From Mugil cephalus (lineage: Eukaryota > Chordata > Actinopteri > Mugiliformes > Mugilidae), in the NCBI RefSeq assembly GCF_022458985.1, contig NC_061772.1, forward strand, positions 6,376,001-6,440,000: a stretch of DNA of 64,000 nt, read 5' to 3'. Both the position numbers and the translations under genes were made by a program. The notes beneath the pieces are model-generated. The model was not told the DNA's origin and made no database searches. It saw only the letters and a list, made by a program, of their open reading frames with translations. Of the stretch, positions 49,154-61,080 are shown one piece after another. How positions within the stretch are numbered: position 1 is the first letter of the stretch; each line of letters starts with the position of its first letter.

Positions 49154-50691
49154 CTATGAGAAAAAGAGGTATAGCAGATCGAGTAACTGATGGAAAAAAC
49201 AATTACACAGGTGAACAAATACAAGTGCAGCAAATGTGAGATATAATTATGCAGGGCTCCAGTACATGCACTGACTGAACACAATGCAGCATCACATGAA
49301 AGAGCCTTCAGGTTTTCTTGGCTCTACCATGACCTGGATGGCCTACAACATTCACATATATAACATTGTGTTAAGTCTAAATCACTTTAAGGCTACATAT
49401 CTTTTTCCTGGCAGCAGATACAGAAGACTGGGAGACTTTAACAAAACTGTTTTTATGAGCTGTGTAGAAACCTAGGCCTGCTGGCATCCAGGTATCAACC
49501 TTATTGCCTCTATTTGCTGTATGTTTTATTTTAACACAAAGCAAATACAGGCAAAAGAGTCTACAGTTTAAATATGACAACTCCCCGCTTAAGGATCTTA
49601 GGTATATAGATAGAATTCCTGTAGTGGATGAAGAGAGGAAAATAAATCTATGATGCCATAAAACATATGCAATTTTATTTTATTCATATTTTTGTGACAA
49701 AGACGGACTAGAAACTTTGACGCACATCAGGACATCTTAGTGGCCAGCAACAGGAATGAAAAAAAAAGTTTCATTGTAGGCATCTGATGATTACTTTAAA
49801 AACAGCTGTGACCACTGGCAATCATTTCCTTTCAACTGAGCTGTCAGAGCAAGAGGCCTCCTGCACATTTTAATGCCAATGAATACAAGCATCCACTAAA
49901 TTTCGATTGACTTCTGACTTTTCACCAATTTTTACTCCTTTACAAAACACATAACTTGCATTGCATGGTCGAATTTAATCAACACCCAGACAACACGTCC
50001 AATACTTATCATCTGTCTGGATTAAGTCATCTGGCAATGGGGCAACATTTATTTTACTGTAATAATAGAAAGTGTCCAGAACAGCAGCATGGTATAGGTG
50101 GCCTTTATGCCAGTGTAAACCGGAAATCTAGACATTAAAGACACATCAGAGTGAAACGAAATCAGGTGCGTTTGAAATATACACGTCCAATAACATTACG
50201 AGCAGCCGCGTATAACAGTTGGATTAAGTTAAAGCACGACGGTTTTTATGTTTTCTTTTGTTCGCCGTTAAACTAATCGGCACAATACGCATGAATCGGT
50301 CGTTAATGTGAAAGTAGAAACAGCTGAAGTTACGCTATTTAGTTAAAGCTAGTGAAGTGACTGACACGCAGCACACACCTTTCTTCCTTCAACACTGAAG
50401 CCGCTGCCGTCGCGTTAAATGGCGTTTATCTGCATTAGCACCGAACAGTTGTGCAGCAAATCCCAGTAAAACGCGAACACCTATTGGTCAGCCATCTATA
50501 CATAGAGTTAAATAACGTTAAAATGTTCGGTCAATTGCGGACTAGCTGGCGTTAGCCAACACCAGTTTAGCTTTTGCCCAAGCTAGAAATGAAATGGAGG
50601 ACAGTAACGTTAGCTTAGTGTCTCATCAATTACCACTGGTCACAAAAGGAAATATCGCTCATACAGGTTAAAACTAAGCTACGTAACTTAC

Positions 50692-50760
50692 CGAACTGCA
50701 CGACTATTATCCTCCGAGGTGGCCTTCGATATCCAGTTTTCAGTATTTACATGTGAAAAG
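50692..50760 (-). other. copb1 non-coding first exon (5' end approximate)
   Basis: A consensus donor GTAAGT (50691-50686 on the minus strand) follows gtgcagttcg. It is the best donor upstream of the exon 2 acceptor and would give an intron of about 1.5 kb. The transcription start is not known; the upper boundary is a guess within tens of bases. Confidence 0.65.
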
Positions 50761-50840
50761 CTCTCTTTGACGAGCTGTGTCTCCCTCGGATTCCCACTAC
50801 TTCCTAGTGACGTGGAAGAGATCACTGTGTGAGCCACATC
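50761..50840 (-). promoter_or_regulatory. copb1 proximal promoter with ETS and TGACGTGG motifs
   Basis: TGACGTGG at 50808-50815 is the core of the unfolded-protein-response element bound by ATF6, XBP1 and CREB3-family bZIP factors. Directly beside it, cttcct at 50800-50805 gives GGAAGT-type ETS contacts on the minus strand. ETS plus CRE-like pairs are common in housekeeping promoters. Secretory-pathway coat genes are known targets of CREB3-type factors in other vertebrates, so the site fits the gene; its use is inferred. Confidence 0.45.
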
Positions 50841-51089
50841 ACTGCTACGGCACGGCCGAAGGTCCAAACGCGAGAGCGAAAATTACGATCGTGAATGGCT
50901 ATTTGCTAACAGACACGACACGGGCCGTAGTTGTTATTTATGACACTTCAGCAGTGTTTTTAGACACTTGTCGCTGTTTGTAGTCAATCTGTAAAATTCA
51001 AACACCACAAATACATCCGACATGCTTGTACGGATTCCCCTGGGAATTTTGACTCATTATTTCCTTTTCTTCACAAAATTAATTTAGGC

Positions 51090-51170
51090 TTAGACTTTAA
51101 TGATCCACAAGGGAAATTACTTAGTCACAGTAACGTTAGCTCAATTGCACATAAAAGAAACACTCTTTAA
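51090..51170 (+). repeat. teleost retroposon tail, copy 2
   Basis: gcttagactttaatgatcca, then caagggaaattacttagtca, then cagtaacgttagctcaattg and cataaaagaaacactc. It shares order and most bases with copy 1 at 33.80-33.89 kb. Confidence 0.7.
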
Positions 51171-51756
51171 ATCCACTAGTAGCAAGAAAGATAAAATAAA
51201 ATAATAGTAAAATATAAATATTATTTAGTAAAACATTTGTTTGCTAGCAATCTCTAGTAACGGGTAGAGGTGTTTATTTATGTCATTTTAACATTTTTTA
51301 ACAGTTTTTTTTAGACATACAAACTTGCTGTTAGTGAATCTGTCAAATTACAATTGCGAATTTTTAATTTCTTAATCCCCTGCCCTTGTTCTTCACAAAA
51401 TTAACTGAAAAGGAAAGAAGATCTATGCAACTACAAGCAGCCTGTTTGCCATGTCTTTCACAATCGAACGCCAAACAAAATTGGACAGATAGGGGATTGC
51501 TGCTGATTTTCTGAACAGTATGCCTATACAAAAAGGAATGGTATTATCAAATATGCCTGGAGAGATTATAGTGGCAAACTTTCACTCCAATCTTGACTGG
51601 TTCGTGGAGCTTTTGTGTTTGTCTCTATCTTCTGACTGGCCTCTGTATCACAAACAAAAACAAATCATTTACAATGTTATGTAAAAAATAAAGTACTGAA
51701 CCAAAGCTTAATTTCTTAATGGCTTTAACGCAATAGTGGAGTAGATTTTATTAGTG

Positions 51757-51774
51757 TGCAGCACCCTCCAGTGG
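51757..51774 (-). promoter_or_regulatory. CTCF-like motif
   Basis: The minus strand reads ccactggagggtgctgca, a fair match to the CTCF core. Together with the motif at 40.89 kb, in the same orientation, it would bracket copb1. Predicted only. Confidence 0.3.
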
Positions 51775-52166
51775 AAGCTTTTAGCATAAGTGGCAGAGTG
51801 GATGCTCAGCAAATTGAATGAACTGCAGTCTTAAAGTGAATATCTGAAATCCTTTCATCCAGTCCCTATCTTCATTCTTCAATCACATCATAATAAAACA
51901 ATAATTCATGGCAAATGGCAGGATCAATATCAATAAAATATTATCTTTTCCGGTCATTTTATTCAAAATGAAAGTGCAACACACATGCTCACGCACACAG
52001 TCCATCAAAAGATCCTAAAAACAGTTAATTGACCCAGTTAACAAGTATTGTTCATGCAAGAACAAACACTTGCTGTGTGCACATGAAAGACAATGTACAC
52101 TTGCAAAACAGTTTGGTCCTGGGACTGTGTAGTAGTTTTTTAAAGACTGTAGAGTTCCATGGCACA

Positions 52167-52174
52167 TGACGTCA
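52167..52174. promoter_or_regulatory. palindromic CRE (TGACGTCA)
   Basis: A full cAMP-response element about 1.5 kb upstream of the pde3b ATG and about 1.4 kb beyond the copb1 5' end. It is the consensus CREB/ATF site. Binding is not shown by sequence alone. Confidence 0.5.
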
Positions 52175-53399
52175 TATGTAAACCAACACTTTCAATTGTG
52201 AACAACTTAAATTCACTTAGACAGACTAATGTTGCTTCCTTCTTAGGAAACTTCTTCTCACAATAAATTGCCATTTAATATGGGAAAAGAATTTATATTT
52301 TATAGGAATGGCTTCTTTCAGGTGATGAAGGTCATACTGAAGCACATCACTCGCACTGCCTTAAAGAAATAAATCAGTCAAAAGAAATTGAAACTTGTAT
52401 TAAATATTGTGCAGTGCAGAATATAAACAGTGACTTTCATTTATTTTGTATGTTAATTGTTTCTCTGCACATTTAAATGTGAGGCATTTGAAGTTTACAT
52501 CTAATGAAAAGTTCTATATTGACAAACTGCCTTACTTCCACACTTTTTGCAAAGCAGACATTTTGACGCATCAAATCAACAAAGACACATAGATAACTAA
52601 TTACCGCAGAGATGGCCCTGTTTTAACAGTGAGCCAACATGCACAAGTCAGAGGGAAATTGAATAATAGGTGGTAATCACTAATTATATCAAATAGAAGT
52701 ATGTCTTTCCTACCGTGCCATGTCAAATTTTCAGTATCAATATCTGTATTTAAGCATAACATGTTTTGGTTTATCATTTATAACTAAAAATAAGCAAATT
52801 TGTGACTTTTAATCATGCTTTTCTTTCTTATTTACATTTTACTATTGATCTGTGGTACCAGCAGTGTTTTATAGAATTGTTGCTTGGACAAACAAATGTT
52901 GCAGATTTTAAATAAAAATAAAAACTGTTGTAATAAAATTTTAACGTGTTTTTCACGTTACAGTTTTGTAATTGCAAAGGATGTGTCTCAAATGTTATTC
53001 TTTACCAGATTGGTTGCTTCATTCTGATCGGCTAAATCGACAATCGTTCAAGCTCAAAGCAGGCCGACCAAACGATCACAGAGTGATCACATTTTGCTCA
53101 AAAGGCCAATTCGTTCTAACGTGGTAATACATTACTTGGATTATAGAGCTAATACGCGCGCAACTATTCTAAATTAAACTATATGCGTAAAAAAAAAAAT
53201 CACGACAAACTCTGAACGGTTGCCTTATTAACTTTCCGCGGTTTGAAGACTATATTTTAATCGAGTAAACATAATTCTAAATGAATAATACAACAACTAA
53301 GGGATGGTCCTGAAATATTAAAATGTAATCGTTGTATTTACATTTTCTTTTTACAATGTTCATAGCCACCTTATACAGTGCATTGATAATATTAAATTA

Positions 53400-53650
53400 A
53401 TGGTGCAGCTCAGGCTTGGTTCAGAGCTCCACATCACAAAGCCCTGAGGTGGGAGTAGTGGCCTGTAGGCGGCGACAGAGAGCCCCATTTCTGTAAAAAC
53501 AACATCTCACCTTCTTTCTTTAGTCCAAGTGCTGGAGCACGTTTGAGTGACCATGGAGTGCGTCTGCTGTCATGTAGTTCAGCGTTAATACGGCGTGAAT
53601 AGTTGAAGAGGGGGGACTTTCGTGTGGATACGAGGAGCCACAGTCGAGCC
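53400..53650 (+). promoter_or_regulatory. pde3b 5' leader and proximal promoter
   Basis: Higher-GC sequence preceding the pde3b ATG. No TATA box is obvious. It carries two short upstream ORFs, listed separately. The start of transcription is unknown, so promoter and leader cannot be separated. Confidence 0.5.
53553..53588 (+). other. upstream ORF of 11 codons before pde3b
   Basis: gtgaccATGG gives a good initiation context. The frame encodes MECVCCHVVQR and stops at TAA 53586-53588, 62 bases before the main ATG. A second ATG at 53572-53574, in another frame, is followed at once by TAG, forming a start-stop element. If these lie in the mRNA leader they would be expected to lower pde3b translation. 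Confidence 0.45.
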
Positions 53651-54538
53651 ATGGCTGCACGGGAGGAAGGAGAGGCTCTGCACAGCAAAATAAGGCACCA
53701 CGACGGAGCTGGAAGTGTAAACAGCTCAGAGGGCTTCAGGAACGGCTATGTGAAGAGCTGCGTCACCCCCCTTAAACAGGACCATCAGAGGGGATTTTTG
53801 TTAAGCGTGTGCAGGTTTTGCAACGAAGACATTCTCAATTCCAAACTGTTAAAGGTCTCTGCCCTCTACGTCGGCGCGTTTGTAATTTTCGCGGTCTCCT
53901 TTCTCATTTCTAGGAGCTTGCAAAGTGACTCGCTCTGGGATTTGCGGACTTTTTTGTCGGGCTTCTCCCAGTCCGTCAGCCCCCTGTTCAGCATAGGATG
54001 TGCTTTCTTTTTCCTCACGTTTTACCTGAGGAGGAAAAAGAAGGAGAGCAGTAAATGTTGGCTCGTGTCACTGCCGGCGTCGTGTTACCTCGGGGATTTT
54101 TTGGTTTTGCGGTTTTTGCAATGGGGAGAGGACCAGCACCAGATGCAAATGGTGGGCAGGTTGTTATTCGTGTTGGGATGTGTGGGTCTGCTCACGCTGA
54201 TCCCGACGCTGAAACTCAAACACAGCGTCCTCATACTGGTCTTCGCCAGCATTGTGTGGCTTGTCTCTTTCACAAGTTTGAGCGGTCTGCCCGCACTGCT
54301 CAGACCGCTCTTCGCCTGCTTTGCGGGGGTTTCTGGCTCCCTGTTGGGGCTCTGCTTCGACCGATACTACCCGTCGAGGGAAGCGCCGAGTGGGATTTCC
54401 AGCGCCGAGGAAAAGGTCCCCGTGATCAGACCTAGGAGAAGGTCCAGTTGTGTTTCACTGGGGGAAACGTCGACCAGCTATTATGGCAGTTGTAAAATGC
54501 CTCGCAGACCTTCGTTACCCTGTATATCCAGAGAACAG
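53651..54538 (+). CDS. pde3b: cGMP-inhibited 3',5'-cyclic phosphodiesterase 3B, first coding exon (partial gene)
   Basis: Exon 1 encodes residues 1-296 (888 nt, phase 0) and ends at CAG|GTAGGT; the catalytic exons lie beyond the right edge. PDE3B hydrolyses cAMP and is anchored in intracellular and plasma membranes, where insulin signalling activates it. The segment RNGYVKSCVTPLKQD (30-44) and the run EEKVPVIRPRRRSSCVSLGE (253-272) are diagnostic of PDE3B rather than PDE3A. Hydrophobic segments at about 67-87, 108-126, 136-155, 169-187, 191-209 and 214-236 form the N-terminal membrane region. RRRSS (262-266) and RRPS (285-288) are basic sites corresponding to known Akt/PKA phosphorylation sites. 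The start is the ATG in GAGCCATGG; the open frame continues upstream but with no ATG. CPS-type exon size is large, as in human. Confidence 0.95.
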
Positions 54539-54570
54539 GTAGGTCTTCCCCTGCAGGACCACGTCTCCTC

Positions 54571-54618
54571 CTGCTGCTCCTGCTGCTGCTGCTGCTGTTG
54601 TTGTTGTTGTTATTGTTG
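54571..54618. repeat. (CTG)n(TTG)n triplet tract at the pde3b intron 1 start
   Basis: Interrupted CTG units pass into TTG units, beginning about 32 bases after the exon 1 donor. Reading through the donor would give a spurious poly-Cys extension. Because it is so near the 5' splice site its length could affect splicing. Confidence 0.9.
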
Positions 54619-57600
54619 CAAAAGTAGGCCCACTGACCATCCACAGCCATGTGCATGAATGCAAAACACACGTCTAATGTCACTGAAAAAAGACACGTAT
54701 GATCAATCACGTTTAGCCCTTTTTTAAACTAAATAATCAGCCACACGTTTGATAAAAGTTATCAGTGATATAATATTGTGTTTGGTTATTGTTAAGCAAT
54801 CTAATAATTATAATGAGTCTTATACATTTCTGCATAGTTTATAACTGTCAAGCCAGGCCTTTATATTTCTTTTATTTTTTTGTGTGTGTGTGTGTGCAAA
54901 TTTACATAAAATATAACGTTGCAGCTAATTATTAAAAAGTGCATTTTACAGCCTGCAAATACTCATAATATCATATATTAAAATGATATCGGTCACTTTA
55001 TTGTTTTCATTTATATTTTTTTTCTACATTTTGCTTAGAATATATCAATTTAATGGCTTCCAGAGCAGATAATCTATGCAGTGGCCGTCTACATCCTGCT
55101 GGCAGAATAACAACACAACCAGCAGCAAAGCAAGTGATGTGGCCTAAAGTCCCGTATGACAACATAAAATGATGGCGAGCGCATACGAGCCTGGATCTTC
55201 GGTGTTCACAACAGAGCATTTTTTTAATTTTTTTCCCCCTCAAATGTCTTTCTTGTGTAGTGCAGAGCTGTGCTGAGCCGGTGTGTTCATACAGTCTAGC
55301 TTTCAGGGCCGCTGAGAAGTGATGCTTCATTCTACTTAGCATTACTTCTGGAAACCAATACTCCTATATCAGATGATACTCAAACAAAATGAAGACTATC
55401 TTGTTGCAAGCAATGCGCTGGACTGGAAGCTGGCGGAAGCTGTTGCCTTCATTTATGTGCAGGCAAATGTCAGCAGTATCGTCAACAATGTATTTAAAAA
55501 CAAAGCATGCTGTTCTTTAGTGGGTGCCAAGCCATCAGTTCACGCACATTGTTTTTGCGTCCTTCAGGCTTTGTTGGAAATGATAAGAGAACTAAAAATG
55601 CATATCCAGTTTGTCTCAGTTGTGCTATTTCCAGCAGTTGTTTTTCACTTCATTGTGTTGTGTCCTATCAGCAGATTAGTAGACACATTGCATTAGGCCT
55701 TAAACAGAGCATGAAAATGAAAACAGAAAAAAAGGACAGAGTGGATCATTCAATCCAGTGTGTGTGAATATGATCACATGCCCTTATTTGACTACTTGAC
55801 CAGTCCGCCTGTTCCTTAATCCTATGAGATGCAGAAGCTTTGTGCAGTTCCCAGAATGCACCTATGCAATATTGAAAATTACAGAGAAGAAAACAATACT
55901 ATGTGGAGGGTGTAATATATTATTGTGTAATGAAGGCCTCTCGCATTGGCCAGCCTTTCATTTGGTGCAGAAAGATGTTAAAGACTTTCTTAAGTTGTTT
56001 ACGTCTTAAGATTTGATTGTACTTTGAATATGCTGCTGTAGTTGCAGAAAAGTTTAGATTTCTATAAAACAGAGAATCACCACCCCTTTATTTGCCACGG
56101 TTTGTTTAGCTAAAAGTGCTATATATTATTGTTGTTTTGTTTTTAGAAAAAAGTACAAATAATTATTTTTTTTAATAACGATAATTGCTGGCAGGTGCTG
56201 TGTTTATCATCACTCTCTCTGCAGCTGAACATTTATGAACATATATTTAACAACATATAACAACAGGCAAATAACATTTGTGAACTCAGTAATATACCTG
56301 TTTGCATGGATCTGTGGTTGTCGTTGTCAGTCAGGTGATTTGCCTGTTAGTTGCAAATGTGTGAAGCCAGTGCATGTGTTTATTATGTGTAGGTGTTAAA
56401 CTTGGTTATCCTCTCGCAACAGGTCTATTTGAGGTGTGCGTCGTGAAAGTATTTATGCTTGTGTGCTGGTGTGTCGGAATTGTTACACTGAAGCGCTGGT
56501 TGGCGAGTATGGCGACTGGTCAGTCGAGTTGACTCTGTACTTCACGTAGTGGCAACTGGAACTGAGCAGCTCATGTTGGAATTACATTACATAAATATGG
56601 ATTAAAAGTTACTTTCAATAGACTTTGCAATAGAGAAGAAGACGTCACAGTAGTTGGTGCGTAGAAGACCGAACAAGGGAGAGTTTTCTAGCTCGTCCAG
56701 CTGCTGAGAGTCGAGAACAAGGGGATGCAATTTGGACCAATCACTGGCTTGGTCGGTGTGGCTATGACGCTTAGTTACATTTCTGTGTCGTGCATATGAA
56801 GCTACGGTGCAGCTTACAGCGTAGAAGTGACTTGTTATTGTAAACCAATCTTTTGTCTTATGATGCAGTTTGGCCATGTTGCGACGTATCCACTGGATAC
56901 CGGGAGACTGAGATAGCCTCACAATATTACGACATAGCCCTTACTGTAGAGGACAGCTGGCATAGATGTAATTTTATAAAAAGAAATGCTATGGATGGCA
57001 CAAATACGTTCTTTTCTTTTATGTAATAAACATAAATGTAGTCAGTGAAGGAGAAATGTAAACTGAGCACAAGCAATCATGATTGGTAATATAACTATGT
57101 AAGAGACACTATTTGCAAAGCATAAAATTATTATTTATAGCAGCACAGCTTGACTCCATGCGCTTTATTTGCCATCATTGTTCTAGAGCCTTTCCCATTG
57201 CTGCTACCTACCGGACTAGAGCAGGTCGCCGTATAAGATTGCTGTATAATCTGTCTCACAACTCTCATTTTGTCCACGCAATTCACCCAACTTGTGTCTT
57301 AAGACCTTTTGTGTTCCTTTTAAAAAAAATTCCTGTGACTAAAATCTCCAAGTACTTTAAGAGGAAGCCTGACTAAATGAGTGACTGTGGCTGGCAAAAA
57401 AGCAGCAAAGAGAAGCACTTTGAAAGGAGTCACTCAGGGTTCACTAGTGATGTTCCCCACGTTCTGTCTTCACACACATTGTGCACAAAAAAAAAAAAAA
57501 AACGGTCACCCTTTCTGTTGTCAGTCTGACAGGATCACTGGTTCATGCTTTTCAGTTGCAAAGAGCGGGGTTGTTTTCCTGAAAGCTGCAACGTGTGGTT

Positions 57601-59627
57601 TTACATGTTCACCATGGAAAAATGGTCATGGAGAGTTTCAGTATTATATACATTAAATAAGGAGGTTTTGGTCAGAATAACAGAAACAAGTATGGTGCAT
57701 AAGCCAGAGAAGATATTGATCAATTTTAACTTCCAAAACAACTATGATAACCCACAGTTTTTGAGATCATCCTCTGTGTTTTGATAATTGTCAGGCTGCA
57801 CCATGGGCATGAAAACTGCTTGTGGTTGAATAACTGTGATGTACTTGTTGGAATCAGACAACATCTCAAACTGAGGAGTTTATCCGACATCCTTAATTTG
57901 TGTGGTTATATATTTTAGTGCAGGTAATTGCGGCAGTAGTACTCTTGGCTAGTGGACAGGACCTAACTAGGAGTGAAACCCATGACTAACATTCTTTTAG
58001 ATAAACAGATAATGATGAAAATACAGCTTCCCCTTTTTATCTCTTGTAAATGACCATTATATAACACTGGCAATAAAAAGAGATAATAATAAAATACTGG
58101 CAGAGGAAATGCCAGTTGAAACTTAAACATTTTCCTGCATGTTCACATCTTGTGCATACTTCAGAAAAAGTGCACAATTTCCTGGAGCCAGCGTTTGCTT
58201 AAAGGATAAGGAAGAAACTATAATCTAAAGTAAGGCATCGTTCTACACAGCAATAACATTGGATGAAAAGCCACAGTTGATCCTTGTCGTATTTGCTTAC
58301 ATTGGAGCTGCTACTTCCTCAACGGTGATGTAGCCCGTGCTATTAATTGATCATTGATAATCAGGCTGACGTTTATTAATAATGACTGAACCATCACGGT
58401 GATGATTGTTCACAGAGACACGTAATAAATGAGCGGTCCCCAGACGGTCCCCAGACGTGTGTAATTCAAAGATTGTTGGAGAACCTTGTTAATGTGACAC
58501 AAGTTTAAATTATATTGTTTGCGGCTAACTTCAGAGTAGACATAAGGGTCATCCACATGTGCCCAGTGCTACAATGATTGAAATGGAACCAGATGTACTG
58601 AGCTGAAATAGTGGAGTGAAAAACACAAAAAAACAACAACAGCACGGTGTCTGAAAATAGTGCGCTGCCCTTGTCCTATTTTTTATTTTTCATATTTGTA
58701 AATAAATTCTCTGAGGTGACATTGAGAATAAAGTCCTGAATATATTTTACATTTAGGTGGCCCACAGATTGCTTTACTACCTAATGGTACGATAATGGTC
58801 TTACAATGTTGGGTACAATGTCAACAATTGAAAACTATAAATAAGACCTTTAAAGGTGCACTGAAGCGTTTTGTTCCACTAGAGGTGCTGTAGAGCAACC
58901 GATGAGCAGGTTTCTGTATCGTTTGGACTTTTCCGTCTAAAAGCATCAAAAAGCCTTTAAAAGCAAAGTTAATTCTTCCTTCAAGAATTATAGAGCAATA
59001 TCAAACAATAATGACAGTTGTAAGTTCTTAAAGCCAGAGGCCCATAAATTAGGAAAACGAGACACAGAAAACAAACCCAGAGGACATACCTCCCAAGTTT
59101 GTAAAGCAGGGAATTTCAGCTTTCATTTTATCATGCAAAGTAGACGCAACGGCTAAACTGGACAGTAGAACACGCTGAATTCAAAAGCAAGCTCTGAAAA
59201 TTGCAATTCCTAAACCTATACAACTGAATGCGTTATAGGCTTTAATGGGACTGGGTGTGACTGCTACAGAATAGCACATATATTTAATTTCCCAAGAAAA
59301 TCTAATTGTCCATTCCGAAGGCCGCTTCTTTCAGGAAATTGCTGTTGTATTTTTTTAGTACTTGTATTTTGCCACAGACCATAAACTTCTCATGAGTTTC
59401 ATTTTAAAGGCTTAGTGTGCTGTGGATTTAGAATCCCTAATTTGAAGATTTACAACACACTGACCTGTTTACTGTATCAATACATTCATCTAAATTTACC
59501 TTGTTACATTATTGTTGTTATTATGTCACGGTATTCTTTGAAATGTTTGTATTTGATGCTAAGATGATGTTGGAATGAATTCCTTAATTAATGTTCACAG
59601 TGAGAGAAAATACTACTGAGCGCTCCT

Positions 59628-59682
59628 ACATTGTTTTTGTTTGTTTGTTTGTTTGGCTGGCTTGTTTATTTGAATTTTTAAA
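59628..59682. repeat. TTTG-rich tract
   Basis: Four to five tttg units with flanking degenerate copies, in pde3b intron 1. Confidence 0.75.
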
Positions 59683-60499
59683 TCCCATGAGCTAACGGAC
59701 AGCGATAGCAAGCTATTAATATCCTGATCCAACAGGTTTTCTGTCACCCTGATGCCGTGGCTTTACGGCAAAATTATACAAATCTACGTAAACAAAACAT
59801 ACAAGCGTTACTTGTTGTCTAAGCCAGAACCAGCCCATAAAACACGATCAAGACTTTACGTGGAGCCATAAAGTTTCTGAATGTCAGCTTCTCAGTTGTC
59901 CTCGCTGGTACGCGATGAGGTGCAGCATGGGGACAGCCTCTGAAGCTAAATGTGTCAGGTCGACTAGGAAAGAAACCCCTTTGAGGCGGCTGCCATCTTA
60001 AATCCACTAGCACACTATGAACAATGTATTTTGTGATGTCAGAGCTGGTCTCATTTAGCCTGTTCAGTTTCAGTTAATGTTAATTTGTGCTCTCAGTTTT
60101 GTGTTTCCCCACCACTGTAACTCAAAACCTCCTGCACGGCCAGAGCTTTATGGATTAACTGCTCCTGCCAGGGGTCCGGTTCAGTGAATCCCAGATTTAC
60201 TGCTTTAACCGTGTCTGTTTTGTTAAGTTTTTCTTTGCTTGTATCTAAATAAGTGAGTGAATTCAGTGCGACTTTGTGAAGAAGCCGTACAAAACTTTGT
60301 ATTTGCTCATTTTCTTGCAAGATTAATCTTGCACTTAGAGACTGTAACAAATTAATACCGGGAATTGGGTTAACGTTGTTCACAAGTGAGAAATATATAT
60401 TGCGGCTGTGGGTTCCGAGAGATATGTGTTTTAAATGAATGCTTTCTAGAACAGCGATTTTACTGTTCAACCTGAATAGCAACCTATTTTTCCTTGAAA

Positions 60500-61080
60500 A
60501 ATGACGTCAGCATGTGTCTCAGAGACCCAGTTAGTTATTTTAAGATGGAGAGAATAAAGTGGAATTAATATTTTTTTTCTAAGTAGGATTATTGTATTTG
60601 GTCTTTCATGGCAGAAATCTAAAAGCCTCGCTCCATGACTAAGACCTCAGAGGCCATGCTGGCAGTGCACTGTTGAATTCAGGGAGAGGGCCCTCTTTTT
60701 GTGCAGTGACCACTCCACGGGGGCAGGCGGGGGTAAATAATACACTTAACTAACCCCCCCGTCCCGACGAGAACAGAGAAGCAGGCTGCTTAGAGAAAGG
60801 GTTGGAGGGAGAGCAGCGAAAACGCAGAGCAGCCCTCAGCTGTCACGTTAGCTCGCTGTAAAGCCATGTGGAATGATATAACATTGACGTCACAACCGAG
60901 TGACGTACCGCGGGGTGATTGCAAAGAAGAGAAAAAAAAAATTAGAGAGAGTCTTATTAACTGCCCTGTAGAATAAAGTGTCCGCCTCCAGCAGGGATGA
61001 GAAGGGCCGAAATTGTCCGTCTTCAGACGGTGTGCAAAAAGAACGAGTGTTTAGGTGGAAAAAGCTGCCGCGGGGAAAAC
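60500..61080. promoter_or_regulatory. CpG-rich patch with CREs in pde3b intron 1
   Basis: Two palindromic TGACGTCA sites (60502-60509 and 60885-60892) and a half-site TGACGTAC at 60901 lie in a stretch with a GC box-like ggggcaggcgggg and about twenty CpGs between 60.7 and 61.1 kb. This composition suggests an internal promoter or enhancer. No first exon was identified, and direction is unknown. Confidence 0.4.

Larger units (their letters stand above)
50841..53400. other. divergent copb1-pde3b intergenic region
   Basis: About 2.6 kb of AT-rich DNA with no recognised exon. It contains a retroposon tail (51.09-51.17 kb), a CTCF-like motif (51.76 kb) and a palindromic CRE (52.17 kb). No PSMA1-like coding sequence is present, although that gene occupies this position in human. 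Confidence 0.7.

Noticed and set aside
53603..53650. Upstream extension of the pde3b frame by 16 codons
   Set aside because: The first codon is TTG, while the ATG at 53651 has a strong context.
54055..54435. 126-codon plus-strand ORF
   Set aside because: It is an alternative frame inside pde3b exon 1, whose own frame has clear homology.
60093..60506. Minus-strand open frame of about 137 codons inside pde3b intron 1
   Set aside because: It has no ATG start, no clear splice sites and no family I recognise. It overlaps a CRE and is within chance expectation for 64 kb of AT-rich DNA. A protein search or RNA-seq could revive it.
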